Shown here piece by piece: positions 1 through 8,456 of a DNA stretch of 64,000 nucleotides. The position numbers and the translations under genes are program-made. Origin of the DNA: Collinsella tanakaei (GTDB lineage: Bacteria > Actinomycetota > Coriobacteriia > Coriobacteriales > Coriobacteriaceae); contig NZ_JADYTL010000005.1 of assembly GCF_021531055.1 (NCBI RefSeq), positions 155,655 through 219,654 on the forward strand, given 5' to 3'. The notes beneath the pieces were generated by a model. That model worked only from the letters and a program-made list of their open reading frames with translations, searched no databases and was not told where the DNA came from. Position 1 is the stretch's first letter, and each line of letters starts with the position of its first letter.

Positions 1-269
1 GCGGCCTCATCTTCTCGTCCAAGGTCCTTCTCGCCCTCGTTGAGACGGGCATTACGCGCGAGGAGGCCTACGCCATCGTGCAGGAAAACGCCATGGCCAC
101 GTGGCGTGAGGTTCAGCAGTGCGCCGGCGGCACCACGTTCCGCGAAAAGCTCGAGGCCGACCCGCGCTGCACGGTCGCGCCCGAGAAGCTCGACGGGATC
201 TTCGATCCGTGGGACTTCCTGACCCGCGTCGATCGCGTCTTCGACCGTCTGGAGCAGCTCGAGTTCTAA
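1..269 (+). CDS. purB: Adenylosuccinate lyase, C-terminal end (partial)
   Basis: The reading frame is open from base 3 and gives the last 88 residues, beginning GLIFSSKVLLALVETG and ending FDRLEQLEF. This matches the C-terminal helical tail of adenylosuccinate lyase, which cleaves SAICAR to AICAR and adenylosuccinate to AMP in purine synthesis. The ITREEAYAIVQENAMATW stretch is typical of the family tail. The start, the catalytic loops and the upstream operon lie outside the window. purC lies about 5 kb downstream on the same strand, which fits a purine gene neighbourhood although other genes intervene. A strong hairpin terminator follows. Confidence 0.85.
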   Translation, partial: GLIFSSKVLLALVETGITREEAYAIVQENAMATWREVQQCAGGTTFREKLEADPRCTVAPEKLDGIFDPWDFLTRVDRVFDRLEQLEF

Positions 270-289
270 CGTGGAACTCATGGAGGCGA

Positions 290-324
290 GGGGCCCGCTG
301 GATTCCGGCGGGCCCCTTGTTTGT
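290..324 (+). terminator. Rho-independent terminator after purB
   Basis: A 9-bp GC stem (290-298 with 308-316, GGGGCCCGC/GCGGGCCCC) with a 9-nt loop is followed by TTGTTTGT. It starts 21 bases after the purB stop. Confidence 0.8.
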
Positions 325-416
325 CTATCGGCATGCGATAGAGGGGCGCTCGTGCGCGTGCGCCGGAATAGGTGTGGGGTTCGTGCGGGGCGGTCGTGCC
401 GGCAGGGTGCCGCGTC

Positions 417-422
417 TATAAT
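417..422 (+). promoter_or_regulatory. -10 box (TATAAT) for the TSCPD gene
   Basis: A perfect TATAAT lies 31 bases before the ATG at 453. No convincing -35 box is seen at 16-18 bp spacing. A ribosome-binding site (AGGAG, 443-447) follows at the right distance from the ATG. Confidence 0.45.
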
Positions 423-452
423 GGCCTGCAGGAAACAGCGTTAGGAGCAAGC

Positions 453-719
453 ATGATCGAGACCGATTTCATTCCCAAGGGCGTGTGCTCGCGCCTGATC
501 CATGTGGAACTGTCCGATGACGGCAAGACGGTCGAGCGCGTGGCCTTCACCGGTGGTTGCAACGGCAATCTCAAGGCCATCTCCAAGCTTGTTACCGGCA
601 TGCCGGTCGAGCAGGTCGTCAAGACCCTCGAGGGCAATACCTGCGGTCCGCGCCCCACGTCGTGCGCCGACCAGCTGACCCGCGCTCTCACCCAGGCGGC
701 TTCCAAGGCGACGGCATGA
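453..719 (+). CDS. TSCPD domain protein
   Basis: This 88-residue protein begins MIETDFIPKGVCSRLIHVEL and carries the GGCNGNLKAI, CGPRPTSCADQL pattern of the TSCPD family (TIGR03905-like). That domain is also found as a C-terminal extension of some class II ribonucleotide reductases. The three conserved cysteines (in GVCS, GGCNGN and the TSCAD end) suggest metal or thiol chemistry, but no function is established. The ATG at 453 has AGGAG five bases upstream. The stop overlaps the next start in ATGA (716-719), so the two genes are probably translationally coupled. Confidence 0.85.
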   Translation: MIETDFIPKGVCSRLIHVELSDDGKTVERVAFTGGCNGNLKAISKLVTGMPVEQVVKTLEGNTCGPRPTSCADQLTRALTQAASKATA

Positions 720-1942
720 GTTTTCTGAGCTCATTGTTCGGCAAAAAGGGTGTGACCCGCCGCTCGTTCGTGGCTGGTAGTGCCGCCGCCGCGGCGGCGA
801 CGGCTGCCGCCGTGTCGGTTGCCGGTTGCTCGGACGAATCGAGCGTGCAGCCGACGACCGGTGAGCCGCAGTTCATCGATGATGAATCGCAGATCATCGA
901 TGCGCTCGAGGAATATAAGGCGGTCGATGAGACCTTCGAGGCGTCCAACAGCTGGACCCTGCCGCTCGGAACGCTTCTGTTCCACAGCGACGGTGTCTGG
1001 GCCGCGGCGATGATGGCGCCCGAGTCCGCGTCGTCGGTCAACACGATCGGCGTGCTATCCCTGACCTCGGGCGACCTTGTCACCCTCGAATCGGTACCCA
1101 CCAAAGGGACGTCGTTCGACTTCTTCGACGTTCGGTGCGGCAGCGGCGTGTTCGCGTGGGTCGAGATCGACTATGCGACCCTCGACTGGACGCTGCTGGC
1201 GGCCGGATTCGCCGATGGACAGCTCACAAGCGATCCCGTCGAGCTGGACCAAGGCGACGCCGATTGGGATCCCAGTATGTTCACGACGGTCGGCTCGACC
1301 GTCTATTGGCTCAAGATGCCGAGCGCGTCGGGCTCGCACACCTCCGACGCGAGCCATTGCTACCGCTGGTCGGTGGGAGATGCCGAGCATCAAGAGGTCT
1401 ACGAGTCCCCAGGCCGCTTCGCCACCCATCCGCGGGTGTGCGCCGGCGTGTTGACCATCGCTCCCCGTGTCCATGCCGACGAGGGCACCTATTACGGCTT
1501 GACCGCCCTCGATGTGAGCGACGCCAATCTCAAGCGGATCGATCAGCTGGTGCTACCCGCCGGCGTCCGTCCGTTTGAGGCCGTGTACATGGGCGAGTCC
1601 TTCGCGTTCGCCATCGAGGCGAGCTATACCGGCAGCGGTAGCCTGGGCAACATGGGTACCTTCATCGGACGCGAGGGCGGACCGTACGTGTATGTCAGCC
1701 GCGAGCCCGCCGCCTGTCCGGCGGGAATGGGGTCGCGTTACGCGATCAAGGCCCGCTCGTCGCATTTCGTGATCGACACGGCCGAGCAGACCTACACCAC
1801 CCTGTCGTGTCCCGACCGCTCGCTCGACTACGGCGATTACCCGGCAAGCGAGGGGGCCTGCGACATGTTCGTGACCTATGCGACGGTCAAGGACAGGCAG
1901 GGTATTCCGACCCATGTGACCGCCCGCGTGTTCACGCTGTAG
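716..1942 (+). CDS. Tat-dependent lipoprotein of unknown function
   Basis: A 408-residue protein. Its N-terminus has a twin-arginine motif (TRRSFVAG, about residues 17-24), an alanine-rich hydrophobic stretch and a lipobox (VAGC), so it should be exported folded and lipid-anchored outside the membrane. The mature part is a run of short beta-strand-like repeats with many Trp, Tyr and Gly residues, suggestive of a propeller fold (inference). No enzyme motif was recognised. The start overlaps the stop of the TSCPD gene by four bases. In the same frame the sequence stays open upstream, but that part lies antiparallel to no signal and inside the TSCPD gene, so 716 is the logical start. Confidence 0.75.
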   Translation: MSFLSSLFGKKGVTRRSFVAGSAAAAAATAAAVSVAGCSDESSVQPTTGEPQFIDDESQIIDALEEYKAVDETFEASNSWTLPLGTLLFHSDGVWAAAMMAPESASSVNTIGVLSLTSGDLVTLESVPTKGTSFDFFDVRCGSGVFAWVEIDYATLDWTLLAAGFADGQLTSDPVELDQGDADWDPSMFTTVGSTVYWLKMPSASGSHTSDASHCYRWSVGDAEHQEVYESPGRFATHPRVCAGVLTIAPRVHADEGTYYGLTALDVSDANLKRIDQLVLPAGVRPFEAVYMGESFAFAIEASYTGSGSLGNMGTFIGREGGPYVYVSREPAACPAGMGSRYAIKARSSHFVIDTAEQTYTTLSCPDRSLDYGDYPASEGACDMFVTYATVKDRQGIPTHVTARVFTL

Positions 1943-2002
1943 GTTCCGCCGGGCGCCACGCCGCCGCGCCGCCTGACGTAGCGTCGCCGAACCGAGCGCG
2001 CC

Positions 2003-2512
2003 TCACGCTTCCGGCATGAGGTCCTTTTCCATCCAGATGATCGAGAGCCAGCGGTCGAACTTGTAGCCGCAGGTGTGTTGCTCTCCGCATACCCGGTATC
2101 CGTGGCGCTCGTGAAACGCGACCGACCCGGCGTTGTCCGAGGTGATGCACGCCTCGCTCATCCGCATGCCCTGGGCGCGCATGCGGTCTTCGAGCTCGTC
2201 GAGCAGGCGGGATCCCAGGCCGTGTCCCTGGTGCTCGGGCGCGATGTAGATCGAGATCTCGGAGGCGCGGTCATAAGCGGGTCGCGAACGAAACGTGCTG
2301 TTGTACGCATAGCCGGCGATCGCGCCGGTCGCGGCATCCTCGGCGACCAGGTAGGCGAAGCGCGCGGCGGTCCGCTCGATGCGCGCGGCGAATTCCTCGA
2401 CGCTCGGCACCTCGAGCTCGAAGCTCACCGTCGTGTCGGTGACGAAGGGCGCGTAGATGGCGAGCAGCTCCTCGGCATCCCCGGGGCGCGCGTCGCGGAT
2501 TGTGTAGCGCAT
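2003..2512 (-). CDS. GNAT N-acetyltransferase, phosphinothricin/methionine-sulfoximine type
   Basis: A 169-residue GNAT enzyme that should move an acetyl group from acetyl-CoA to a small amine. The N-terminus MRYTIRDARPGDAEELLAIYAPFV and the TVSFELEVPSVEEFAARI stretch match the Pat/MnaT group. The acetyl-CoA loop is EHQGHGLGSRLLDELE (about residues 93-108), and the family end motif NAGSVAFHERHGY follows. The ATG at 2512 is preferred over an in-frame upstream one because the homology starts there. It is transcribed towards the Tat lipoprotein and divergently from the response regulator. The substrate (methionine sulfoximine, phosphinothricin or another amino acid analogue) cannot be read from the sequence. 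Confidence 0.85.
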   Translation of the reverse strand: MRYTIRDARPGDAEELLAIYAPFVTDTTVSFELEVPSVEEFAARIERTAARFAYLVAEDAATGAIAGYAYNSTFRSRPAYDRASEISIYIAPEHQGHGLGSRLLDELEDRMRAQGMRMSEACITSDNAGSVAFHERHGYRVCGEQHTCGYKFDRWLSIIWMEKDLMPEA

Positions 2513-2681
2513 GGATGTGCCTCGATTCCTCAGGTAGAAAAACGTGGTCGTGGGAATAATGTACAGCAACGAGGCGCCCGTCGGACGTACGGGTGCGTTC
2601 GCGCGCGCATGGAGCGCAAAGCGTGGAATGTGCGCTAAAATGAGCAGTTAGGTTTTGTCAGTGAGTAGAAGGAGGCCTCGT

Positions 2682-3410
2682 ATGGCTTCGGATGCACGAA
2701 AGATTCTGCTGGTCGAAGACGAAAAGGCCATTCGCGATGCCGTGGCCGCCTATCTTGAGCGTGAAGGATACTGGGTCGTCGGTGTCGGCGACGGTCAATC
2801 TGCTGTTGAGGAGTTCGAGAAGCATCAGTTCGACCTGATCGTGCTCGACCTCATGTTGCCCAAGCTGTCGGGCGAGCGCGTATGCCGCGCCATCCGCGAC
2901 ACCTCCGATGTGCCCATCATCATGCTGACCGCCAAGGGCGAGGTCGAGGACCGCATCATCGGTCTCGAGCTCGGTGCGGACGACTACCTGATCAAGCCGT
3001 TCTCGCCGCGTGAGCTGGTCGCCCGCGTGCGCGCGCTGTTCCGTCGCGCGCATCAGACCGACGAGCCCCAGGTCGAGGTGCTCGACTTCGGCGACCTGGT
3101 GATCGACATCTCCGGTCACAAGATCCTGGTCGAGGGCAAGGAGGTCGACCTCACGGCGTCCGAGTTCAAACTGCTGACCACGCTCGCCCGTCATCCGGGT
3201 CGCGTGTACAACCGCATGGAGCTGGTCGAGAAGGTGCTCGGCTACGACTTCGAGGGCTACGAGCGCACGATCGACTCCCACGTCAAGAACCTGCGCGCCA
3301 AACTCGGCGACGATCCCAAGCATCCGCGCTGGCTGTTCACGGTGCACGGCGTGGGTTACCGCTTCGAGGCGCCGCAGCAGCCCAAGGGCGATGAGGGTAG
3401 CGCTCGGTAA
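2682..3410 (+). CDS. OmpR/PhoB-family response regulator
   Basis: A 242-residue regulator. The receiver domain (residues 1-120) has the acidic pocket VEDE (11-14), phospho-acceptor Asp56 (IVLDLMLP), Thr83 and Lys105 (LIKPF). A winged-helix DNA-binding domain follows (about 135-235: LTASEFKLLTTLARHPGRVYNR, then DSHVKNLRAKLGDD and VHGVGYRF). The ATG at 2682 is chosen for its GGAGG ribosome-binding site at 2671-2675. A TAAAAT box at 2636-2641 may be its -10. The stop shares one base with the start of the histidine kinase, so the two form a coupled two-component system. The regulated genes are not evident here. Confidence 0.93.
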   Translation: MASDARKILLVEDEKAIRDAVAAYLEREGYWVVGVGDGQSAVEEFEKHQFDLIVLDLMLPKLSGERVCRAIRDTSDVPIIMLTAKGEVEDRIIGLELGADDYLIKPFSPRELVARVRALFRRAHQTDEPQVEVLDFGDLVIDISGHKILVEGKEVDLTASEFKLLTTLARHPGRVYNRMELVEKVLGYDFEGYERTIDSHVKNLRAKLGDDPKHPRWLFTVHGVGYRFEAPQQPKGDEGSAR

Positions 3411-5068
3411 TGATGCCCGCCCGTATGGTCGTCGGACAGAAGAATAAGCACGATAACGAGGCGAGTTCCCGCGCGAGCTGGAACACGCCTCGTTCCGATT
3501 CGCGTACGCGCATGTCGTACGGCACGCGCATGGCGCTGTCGTTCGCGTTGACCTCGCTCATGACCGTGTTGATCCTGGTCTGCGTCATCTCGGTGGTGTG
3601 GGGCGGTGTCTTCAGCGAGTACACGCGCGCGAACGTGGCGGAACTCGCACAGCTCACCAGCAAGAAGCTCGCCAGCATCTACGAGACGAACGGCGAATGG
3701 AGCCTGTCCGATCTGGCGTCGCTCGCCGAGTCGACCATGGTGTCCGACGATATCGGCCTGCAGGTGATGGACGTGGACGGCACCGTGCTCTACGACGACA
3801 CGTGGCCCGCCGCCCCGGTTGCCGCCGAGCTCAAGCGTCTCCAGGAAGAGGAGGAGGCCGCGCTCGCGCGCGAGCAGGCCGAGGCCCGTGGCGATGCGGA
3901 CGATGACGCTGATGGAAAAAAGACGCAGGCCGATGCTGCGACCGCGTCACGTGACGCAGCCGAGGACTGGATCACCGAGACGCACAGCCTCACCTCGTCC
4001 GCACCGACCGACGCGGACGGTGCGGTGACCGAACCGGTCGTCACCGCCGACGGCACGGTCGTGGGATCCGTCCGCCTGTGGGTGATGGGCAGCGACGTCC
4101 TGCTCACCAAGGCCGATGCGGCGTTCCGCGACCGGACGTTCAATGCCGTCGCCATCGCGGCGGTCGTCGCCGTGGCGATCTCGCTGCTGATCGGTCTGTT
4201 GGTGTCGCGCATGCTCGTCAAGCCCATCGGTCGGATCACGAGCACCGCAAAACAGATCCGCGACGGCGATCTGTCGGCGCGCACCAATCTGCGCGGCGAG
4301 GACGAGATCGACCAGCTCGGCGAGACGTTCGACGAGATGGCGACCTCGCTCGAGAAGGATCTCAAGCACGAGCGCCGCCTGACCTCCGACGTCGCCCATG
4401 AGCTGCGTACGCCGCTCATGGCCATGCTCGCCACGGTCGAGGCGATGCAGGACGGCGTGTATCCCACCGACGCCGAGCATCTCGAGACGGTGGCGTCCGA
4501 GACGCGCCGCCTGGCCCGTCTGGTGCAGCAGATGCTCGATCTGTCGCGCATGGAGAACCGGACCGCCCCGCTCAACCTGGAGCCGGTCGATATCGTCTCG
4601 CTCGTGCGCAACATCGTCAACGCGCAGGAGCAGCTGTTCATCGCGCGCGACCTGCGGCTGCGCTTCTCGGACGAGACTGAGGGCCGCAGCGCGACCATCG
4701 AGGTCGATCCGGACATGATCACGCAGGCGGTCATCAACCTCATGAGCAACGCCATGCGCTATACGCCCGAGGGCGGTTGGGTCGTCGTGACGGTCCTGCT
4801 CGATCGCAAGGGCGTGCTGATCTCGGTCGCCGACACCGGCATCGGCATCGCCAAGGAAGACCTCTCGCGGATCTTCGGCCGCTTCTGGCGCGCCGACTCG
4901 AGCCGCGCGCGCGAGGCGGGTGGTCTGGGCGTGGGCCTTGCCGTGACCAAACAGATCATCGAGCGTCACCACGGGTTCATCTCGGTCGAGTCCGAACTCG
5001 GCAAAGGCACGACCTTCACGATCCATCTGCCGCGCGAGCATGCCCCGGAGCAGCCCGCCAAGGCGTAG
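3410..5068 (+). CDS. Sensor histidine kinase (HAMP, HisKA, HATPase)
   Basis: A 552-residue membrane kinase, partner of the adjacent response regulator (TAATG overlap). Order: a basic cytoplasmic tail of 40 residues, TM1 (about 41-65), an extracytoplasmic domain (66-243), TM2 (about 244-266), HAMP (267-320), a HisKA dimerisation helix with phospho-acceptor His330 (SDVAHELRTP), and HATPase_c with the N box NLMSNAMRYTP (443-453), G1 DTGIGI (475-480) and G2 GGLGVGLAV (504-512). The extracytoplasmic domain carries a low-complexity charged insertion (about residues 145-185, rich in Glu, Ala and Asp), probably a flexible linker. The signal sensed is unknown. A palindromic repeat follows the stop. 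Confidence 0.93.
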   Translation: MMPARMVVGQKNKHDNEASSRASWNTPRSDSRTRMSYGTRMALSFALTSLMTVLILVCVISVVWGGVFSEYTRANVAELAQLTSKKLASIYETNGEWSLSDLASLAESTMVSDDIGLQVMDVDGTVLYDDTWPAAPVAAELKRLQEEEEAALAREQAEARGDADDDADGKKTQADAATASRDAAEDWITETHSLTSSAPTDADGAVTEPVVTADGTVVGSVRLWVMGSDVLLTKADAAFRDRTFNAVAIAAVVAVAISLLIGLLVSRMLVKPIGRITSTAKQIRDGDLSARTNLRGEDEIDQLGETFDEMATSLEKDLKHERRLTSDVAHELRTPLMAMLATVEAMQDGVYPTDAEHLETVASETRRLARLVQQMLDLSRMENRTAPLNLEPVDIVSLVRNIVNAQEQLFIARDLRLRFSDETEGRSATIEVDPDMITQAVINLMSNAMRYTPEGGWVVVTVLLDRKGVLISVADTGIGIAKEDLSRIFGRFWRADSSRAREAGGLGVGLAVTKQIIERHHGFISVESELGKGTTFTIHLPREHAPEQPAKA

Positions 5069-5081
5069 GCGGCGGCAGCGC

Positions 5082-5154
5082 GGGAAAAAAGGTGCCTGTC
5101 CCCATTTTCCCATCCTGTACAGCGTGGGAAATACGTGCCTGTCCCCATTTTCCC
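5082..5154. repeat. Type E palindromic repeat, two copies
   Basis: Two directly repeated units (5082-5111 and 5126-5154) share the core GTGCCTGTCCCCATTTTCCC, each opened by GGGAAA so that GGGAAA and TTTTCCC can pair. The same core recurs at 20652-20779 and, in shorter form, at 31466-31550. The repeat sits between the kinase stop and the purC promoter. Confidence 0.75.
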
Positions 5155-5165
5155 GCGTGTTCCAC

Positions 5166-5171
5166 TACAAT
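5166..5171 (+). promoter_or_regulatory. -10 box (TACAAT) for purC
   Basis: TACAAT lies just after the palindromic repeat and about 120 bases before purC. The resulting leader (about 5178-5293) is GC-rich; I see no recognisable purine riboswitch core in it. A second weak box, TACAAC (5264-5269), lies closer to the gene. Confidence 0.4.
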
Positions 5172-5293
5172 GGTCGATTAGCCTGTGTTGTGCCGGTTAA
5201 GGAGGACGGGGTCCTACCGCTCCGGCTGGCCGGGTCGCGTGCCGCGCCCGCGGTGCGGTCGTTGTACAACGAAGGTGTTAGGAGTTGACCAAC

Positions 5294-6181
5294 GTGACTC
5301 AGATGGAGCGTCGCCCGGACTCTCGCGGTAAGGTTCGTGACATCTACGATGCCGGCGACAACCTGCTCATGGTTGCCACCGACCGTCTGTCGGCATTCGA
5401 TTACATCCTGCCCGACGAGATCCCCTATAAGGGCGAAGTGCTGAATCGCATCTCGGCGTTTTGGTTCGACAAGTTCTCGGATATCGTCCCCAACCACATG
5501 GTGACCATCGACGCCTCGCAGTTCCCCGAGGAGTTCGCCGAGTACCGCAGCTACCTGTCCGGCCGTGCGATGCTGGTCAAGAAGGCCCAGCCTATCATGA
5601 TCGAGTGCATCGTTCGCGGCTACCTGACCGGCAGCGGCAAGAAGACCTATGACCAGGACGGCACCGTGTGCGGCATCAAGCTGCCCGCCGGCCTCGTCGA
5701 GGCGTCCAAGCTGTCCGAGCCGCTGTTCACGCCGTCGACCAAGGCCGCCATCGGCGATCACGACGAGAACATCTCCTACGAGCGCTGCGTCGAGATCGTG
5801 GGCGAGGATATCGCCTCCCAGATCCGCGACCTCTCGCTCAAGATCTACACCGCCGCCGCCGACTACGCCGCCACGCGCGGCATCATCATCGCCGACACCA
5901 AGTTCGAGTTCGGTCTGATCGACGGCAAGGTCACCCTGATCGATGAGTGCCTGACGCCCGATTCCAGCCGCTTCTGGCCTGCAGCCGAGTACGAGGAGGG
6001 CAAGGTTCAGGGCAGCTACGACAAGCAGTACGTCCGCGATTGGCTGAAGGCGAACTGGGACATGACCGGCGACGCGCCGCATCTGCCCGCCGACGTCATC
6101 GAGGGCACCGCGGCCCGCTACCGTGAGGCCTACGAGCTTCTCACCGGCACCGCGTTCGAGTCCATGAAGGAGAACGACTAA
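5294..6181 (+). CDS. purC: Phosphoribosylaminoimidazole-succinocarboxamide synthase
   Basis: SAICAR synthase joins aspartate to CAIR with ATP, the eighth step of IMP synthesis. The N-terminus RRPDSRGKVRDIYDAGDNLL and then TDRLSAFDYILPDEIPYKG match the larger PurC form seen in yeast and many bacteria. Later motifs are ECIVRGYLTGSGKK, IIADTKFEFGL and DECLTPDSSRFWP. The length (about 295 residues) is normal for that form. I prefer the GTG at 5294, nine bases after GGAG at 5281-5284; a TTG at 5285 directly abuts the ribosome-binding site and is less likely. The next gene starts immediately after the stop. Confidence 0.93.
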   Translation: MTQMERRPDSRGKVRDIYDAGDNLLMVATDRLSAFDYILPDEIPYKGEVLNRISAFWFDKFSDIVPNHMVTIDASQFPEEFAEYRSYLSGRAMLVKKAQPIMIECIVRGYLTGSGKKTYDQDGTVCGIKLPAGLVEASKLSEPLFTPSTKAAIGDHDENISYERCVEIVGEDIASQIRDLSLKIYTAAADYAATRGIIIADTKFEFGLIDGKVTLIDECLTPDSSRFWPAAEYEEGKVQGSYDKQYVRDWLKANWDMTGDAPHLPADVIEGTAARYREAYELLTGTAFESMKEND

Positions 6182-6763
6182 GTGAGTACCCGCAACCCCA
6201 TGAACAAGCGCAGCCAGGCTCAGCAGTCCGGCGAGGCCAGCGGCTTCACGCGCAAGTCCGTCGCCTCGGCCAAGCCCGCCCGCAGCGCCGCCTCGTCGGT
6301 GCGCGTCGTGCCGGCCTCGTCCAAGGAGAAGCGCCGTCAGGCGCAGCGCGGCGAGTCGCTGGTGGGACTTTCCAAGGAGGAGAAGCGCGCCCGCAAGAAG
6401 GAGCAGCGCCTGCGTGAGGACCGCGCGTACGCCGTGTCCAACGAGCTGCTTCGCGGCGAGCCCGAGTACAAGTCCCGCCGTCGCGTGTTCTGGGCGTTGC
6501 TCGCCGTCGGTATCGTCGCCACGCTGTTCGTGTGGGCCATGATGGTCTTCGCGCCGTCCGAGAATGCCGGTACGATGCAGATTGCCCAGATCGCCGGCCT
6601 GGTCGTCGCCTATGCGGCGATCATCGGTTCGTTCATCTACGATATCGTGCGCATCCGTCCGCTGCGCAACGACGCACGCAGCCGCGCGGAGGGCATGTCC
6701 GAGTCCAAGCAGATCGCCCTGCTGGAGCAGGTGGCCGCCGAGAGGGCCAGCAAGAAGAAGTAG
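6182..6763 (+). CDS. Basic membrane protein of unknown function
   Basis: A 193-residue protein. The first 100 residues are hydrophilic and very basic (runs such as KEKRRQAQRGES and KEEKRARKKEQRLRED), then come two hydrophobic helices (about 101-121 and 130-152) and a charged tail ending ASKKK. The layout resembles small actinobacterial membrane proteins of the DUF3043 kind, but I cannot confirm that. The GTG start at 6182 follows the purC stop directly; the AAGGAG inside the end of purC (6168-6173) serves as ribosome-binding site, so it is probably co-translated with purC. No purine-related function is implied by the sequence. Confidence 0.65.
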   Translation: MSTRNPMNKRSQAQQSGEASGFTRKSVASAKPARSAASSVRVVPASSKEKRRQAQRGESLVGLSKEEKRARKKEQRLREDRAYAVSNELLRGEPEYKSRRRVFWALLAVGIVATLFVWAMMVFAPSENAGTMQIAQIAGLVVAYAAIIGSFIYDIVRIRPLRNDARSRAEGMSESKQIALLEQVAAERASKKK

Positions 6764-6791
6764 TCGGGACGACATGCTTCCGAGAATGCGA

Positions 6792-6828
6792 ACGGGGTGC
6801 GACCGAAAGCGGTCGCGCCCCGTTTTTC
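6792..6828 (+). terminator. Rho-independent terminator
   Basis: A perfect 14-bp stem (6792-6805 with 6810-6823), loop AAAG, followed by TTTTTC. It ends the purC-membrane protein unit. Confidence 0.9.
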
Positions 6829-6931
6829 ATGCGGCTTGCTTTGGGCGGACGACCCCGCTTGGGCGGCGATGGCAAGTCATGCGATAATGGAAGTTGGGCT
6901 CCACGGATGCCCGTACACGATAGGAGAGTGC

Positions 6932-8212
6932 ATGATCAAGTCCGAACTGACCGCCGAGGATGCCCGCATGGCCATCAAGGCCCTCGATCCCCAGATCGAT
7001 CGCTACGCCAGTCTCGTCGTCCGCACCGGCGTGAACGTCAAGCCCGGGCAGGAAGTGGTGATCCAGGCTCCCGTCGAGACGCAGGCGTTCGTCCGCAAGC
7101 TCGTGAAGCACGCCTACGGGGCCGGCGCCGGCCACGTCACGGTGATCTGGGGCGACGACGAGGTGACGCGCCTGACCTACGAGCATGTGGATGCCGCGTA
7201 TTTCGAGCAGACGCCCGAGTGGCAGCGCGTCCAGCTCGATTCGCTGGCCGAGATGGGTGCGTGCTTCATCTTCGTCGAGGGCGCCGATCCGCAGGCGCTT
7301 GCCGGCATCGATCCGGCCAAGCCGGCCGCTGCCTCCAAGGCGCGTAACACGCAGTGCCGCGCGTTCCGCCGCGGACTCGACTTCAACATCAACCCCTGGT
7401 GCATCGCCGGTGCGCCGGTGGCCGCGTGGGCGCGCCAGGTGTTCCCCGGCATGTGCGACGAGGCGGCGATCTATCGCCTGTGGTGCGCCATCCTGTCCGT
7501 CGCGCGCGCCGACGGCGACGACCCCGAAAGCGACTGGGAGCTGCACGACGCGACCTTCGAGAAGAACCTGCGCTTTTTGAACGAGCAGCACTTCGTCGCC
7601 CTGCACTACACGTCCGAGAACGGCACCGACCTCACGGTCGGCCTGACCGATAAGCACCTGTGGGCCGGCGGCTGCGGGGAGACGCCGGACGGACACCCGT
7701 TCTTCCCCAACATCCCGACCGAGGAGGTCTTCACCTCACCCGATTGCGAGCGTGTCGACGGTATCGTGTACTCTGCGCTGCCCCTGATCCGTTACGGGAG
7801 CAAAGTCGACGGGTTCTGGCTGCGCTTTGAGAACGGCGTGGTGGTCGACTACGACGCCGTCGTCGGTCGCGACGTGCTGACGGCCATCCTGAATACCGAC
7901 GAGGGTGCGCGTCGTTTGGGCGAGGTCGCGCTCATCTCCAAGAACACGCCGATCAGCGAGAGCGGCATCCTGTTCTACGATACCCTCTACGACGAGAACG
8001 CGAGCTGTCATCTGGCGCTCGGCATCGGATTCGCCGAGTGCTACGAGGGTGGTTACGAGATGACGCCCGAGGAGCTGCGAGCGCACGGCGTGAACACGTC
8101 GAGCACCCACGTCGACTTCATGATCGGCACCGATGACATGGATATCATGGGCATCTGCGCCGATGGCACGGAGGTGCCGGTGTTCGTGAACGGCCAGTGG
8201 AGCTGGGAGTAG
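6932..8212 (+). CDS. Aminopeptidase, M29 family
   Basis: A 426-residue metallo-aminopeptidase of the AmpS/AmpT/PepS type, removing N-terminal residues from peptides in the cytoplasm. Family features are DRYASLVVRTGVNVKPGQEV near the N-terminus, GTDLTVGLTDKHLWAGG, the acidic NIPTEEVFTSPD segment that supplies metal-binding Glu residues, and the C-terminal NTSSTHVDFMIGTDDMDI with the His and Asp ligands. The length is normal. The ATG at 6932 is chosen because TAGGAGAG lies at 6921-6928; the in-frame upstream stretch runs through the preceding terminator. GATAAT at 6883-6888 is a plausible -10 box. Confidence 0.9.
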   Translation: MIKSELTAEDARMAIKALDPQIDRYASLVVRTGVNVKPGQEVVIQAPVETQAFVRKLVKHAYGAGAGHVTVIWGDDEVTRLTYEHVDAAYFEQTPEWQRVQLDSLAEMGACFIFVEGADPQALAGIDPAKPAAASKARNTQCRAFRRGLDFNINPWCIAGAPVAAWARQVFPGMCDEAAIYRLWCAILSVARADGDDPESDWELHDATFEKNLRFLNEQHFVALHYTSENGTDLTVGLTDKHLWAGGCGETPDGHPFFPNIPTEEVFTSPDCERVDGIVYSALPLIRYGSKVDGFWLRFENGVVVDYDAVVGRDVLTAILNTDEGARRLGEVALISKNTPISESGILFYDTLYDENASCHLALGIGFAECYEGGYEMTPEELRAHGVNTSSTHVDFMIGTDDMDIMGICADGTEVPVFVNGQWSWE

Positions 8213-8269
8213 GCAGGCGGGTTCCGCGCGGCGCCGTCAAATGACGGGAGGTATCAACCCGACGCGTGG

Positions 8270-8275
8270 TACAAT
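8270..8275 (+). promoter_or_regulatory. -10 box (TACAAT) for tRNA-Lys
   Basis: TACAAT lies 15 bases before the tRNA, the usual distance for a short 5' leader. No clear -35 is seen. Confidence 0.4.
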
Positions 8276-8284
8276 GCCTTTCGC

Positions 8285-8357
8285 GGGCCGTTAGCTCAGC
8301 TGGCAGAGCAGGGGACTTTTAATCCCAAGGTCTAGGGTTCGAACCCCTAACGGCCCA
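8285..8357 (+). tRNA. tRNA-Lys (anticodon UUU)
   Basis: Full cloverleaf: acceptor GGGCCGT/ACGGCCC, D-arm AGCTCAGCTGGCAGAGCA, anticodon loop ACTTTTAA with TTT, and T-arm AGGGTTCGAACCCCT. The discriminator is A at 8357 and is followed by CCC, so the CCA end is not fully encoded. A terminator follows at once. Confidence 0.95.
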
Positions 8358-8373
8358 CCCTTTGCATGATGAA

Positions 8374-8395
8374 AGCCCCGGCGACGGGGCTTTTT
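8374..8395 (+). terminator. Rho-independent terminator of tRNA-Lys
   Basis: AGCCCCG (8374-8380), loop GCGA, CGGGGCT (8385-8391), then TTTTC. Confidence 0.88.
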
Positions 8396-8456
8396 CGTAT
8401 CACGGGATGGCGAGCGGACCGGGTGGTTGCCCCTCACGTCCCGCAGGAGGTGGAAG

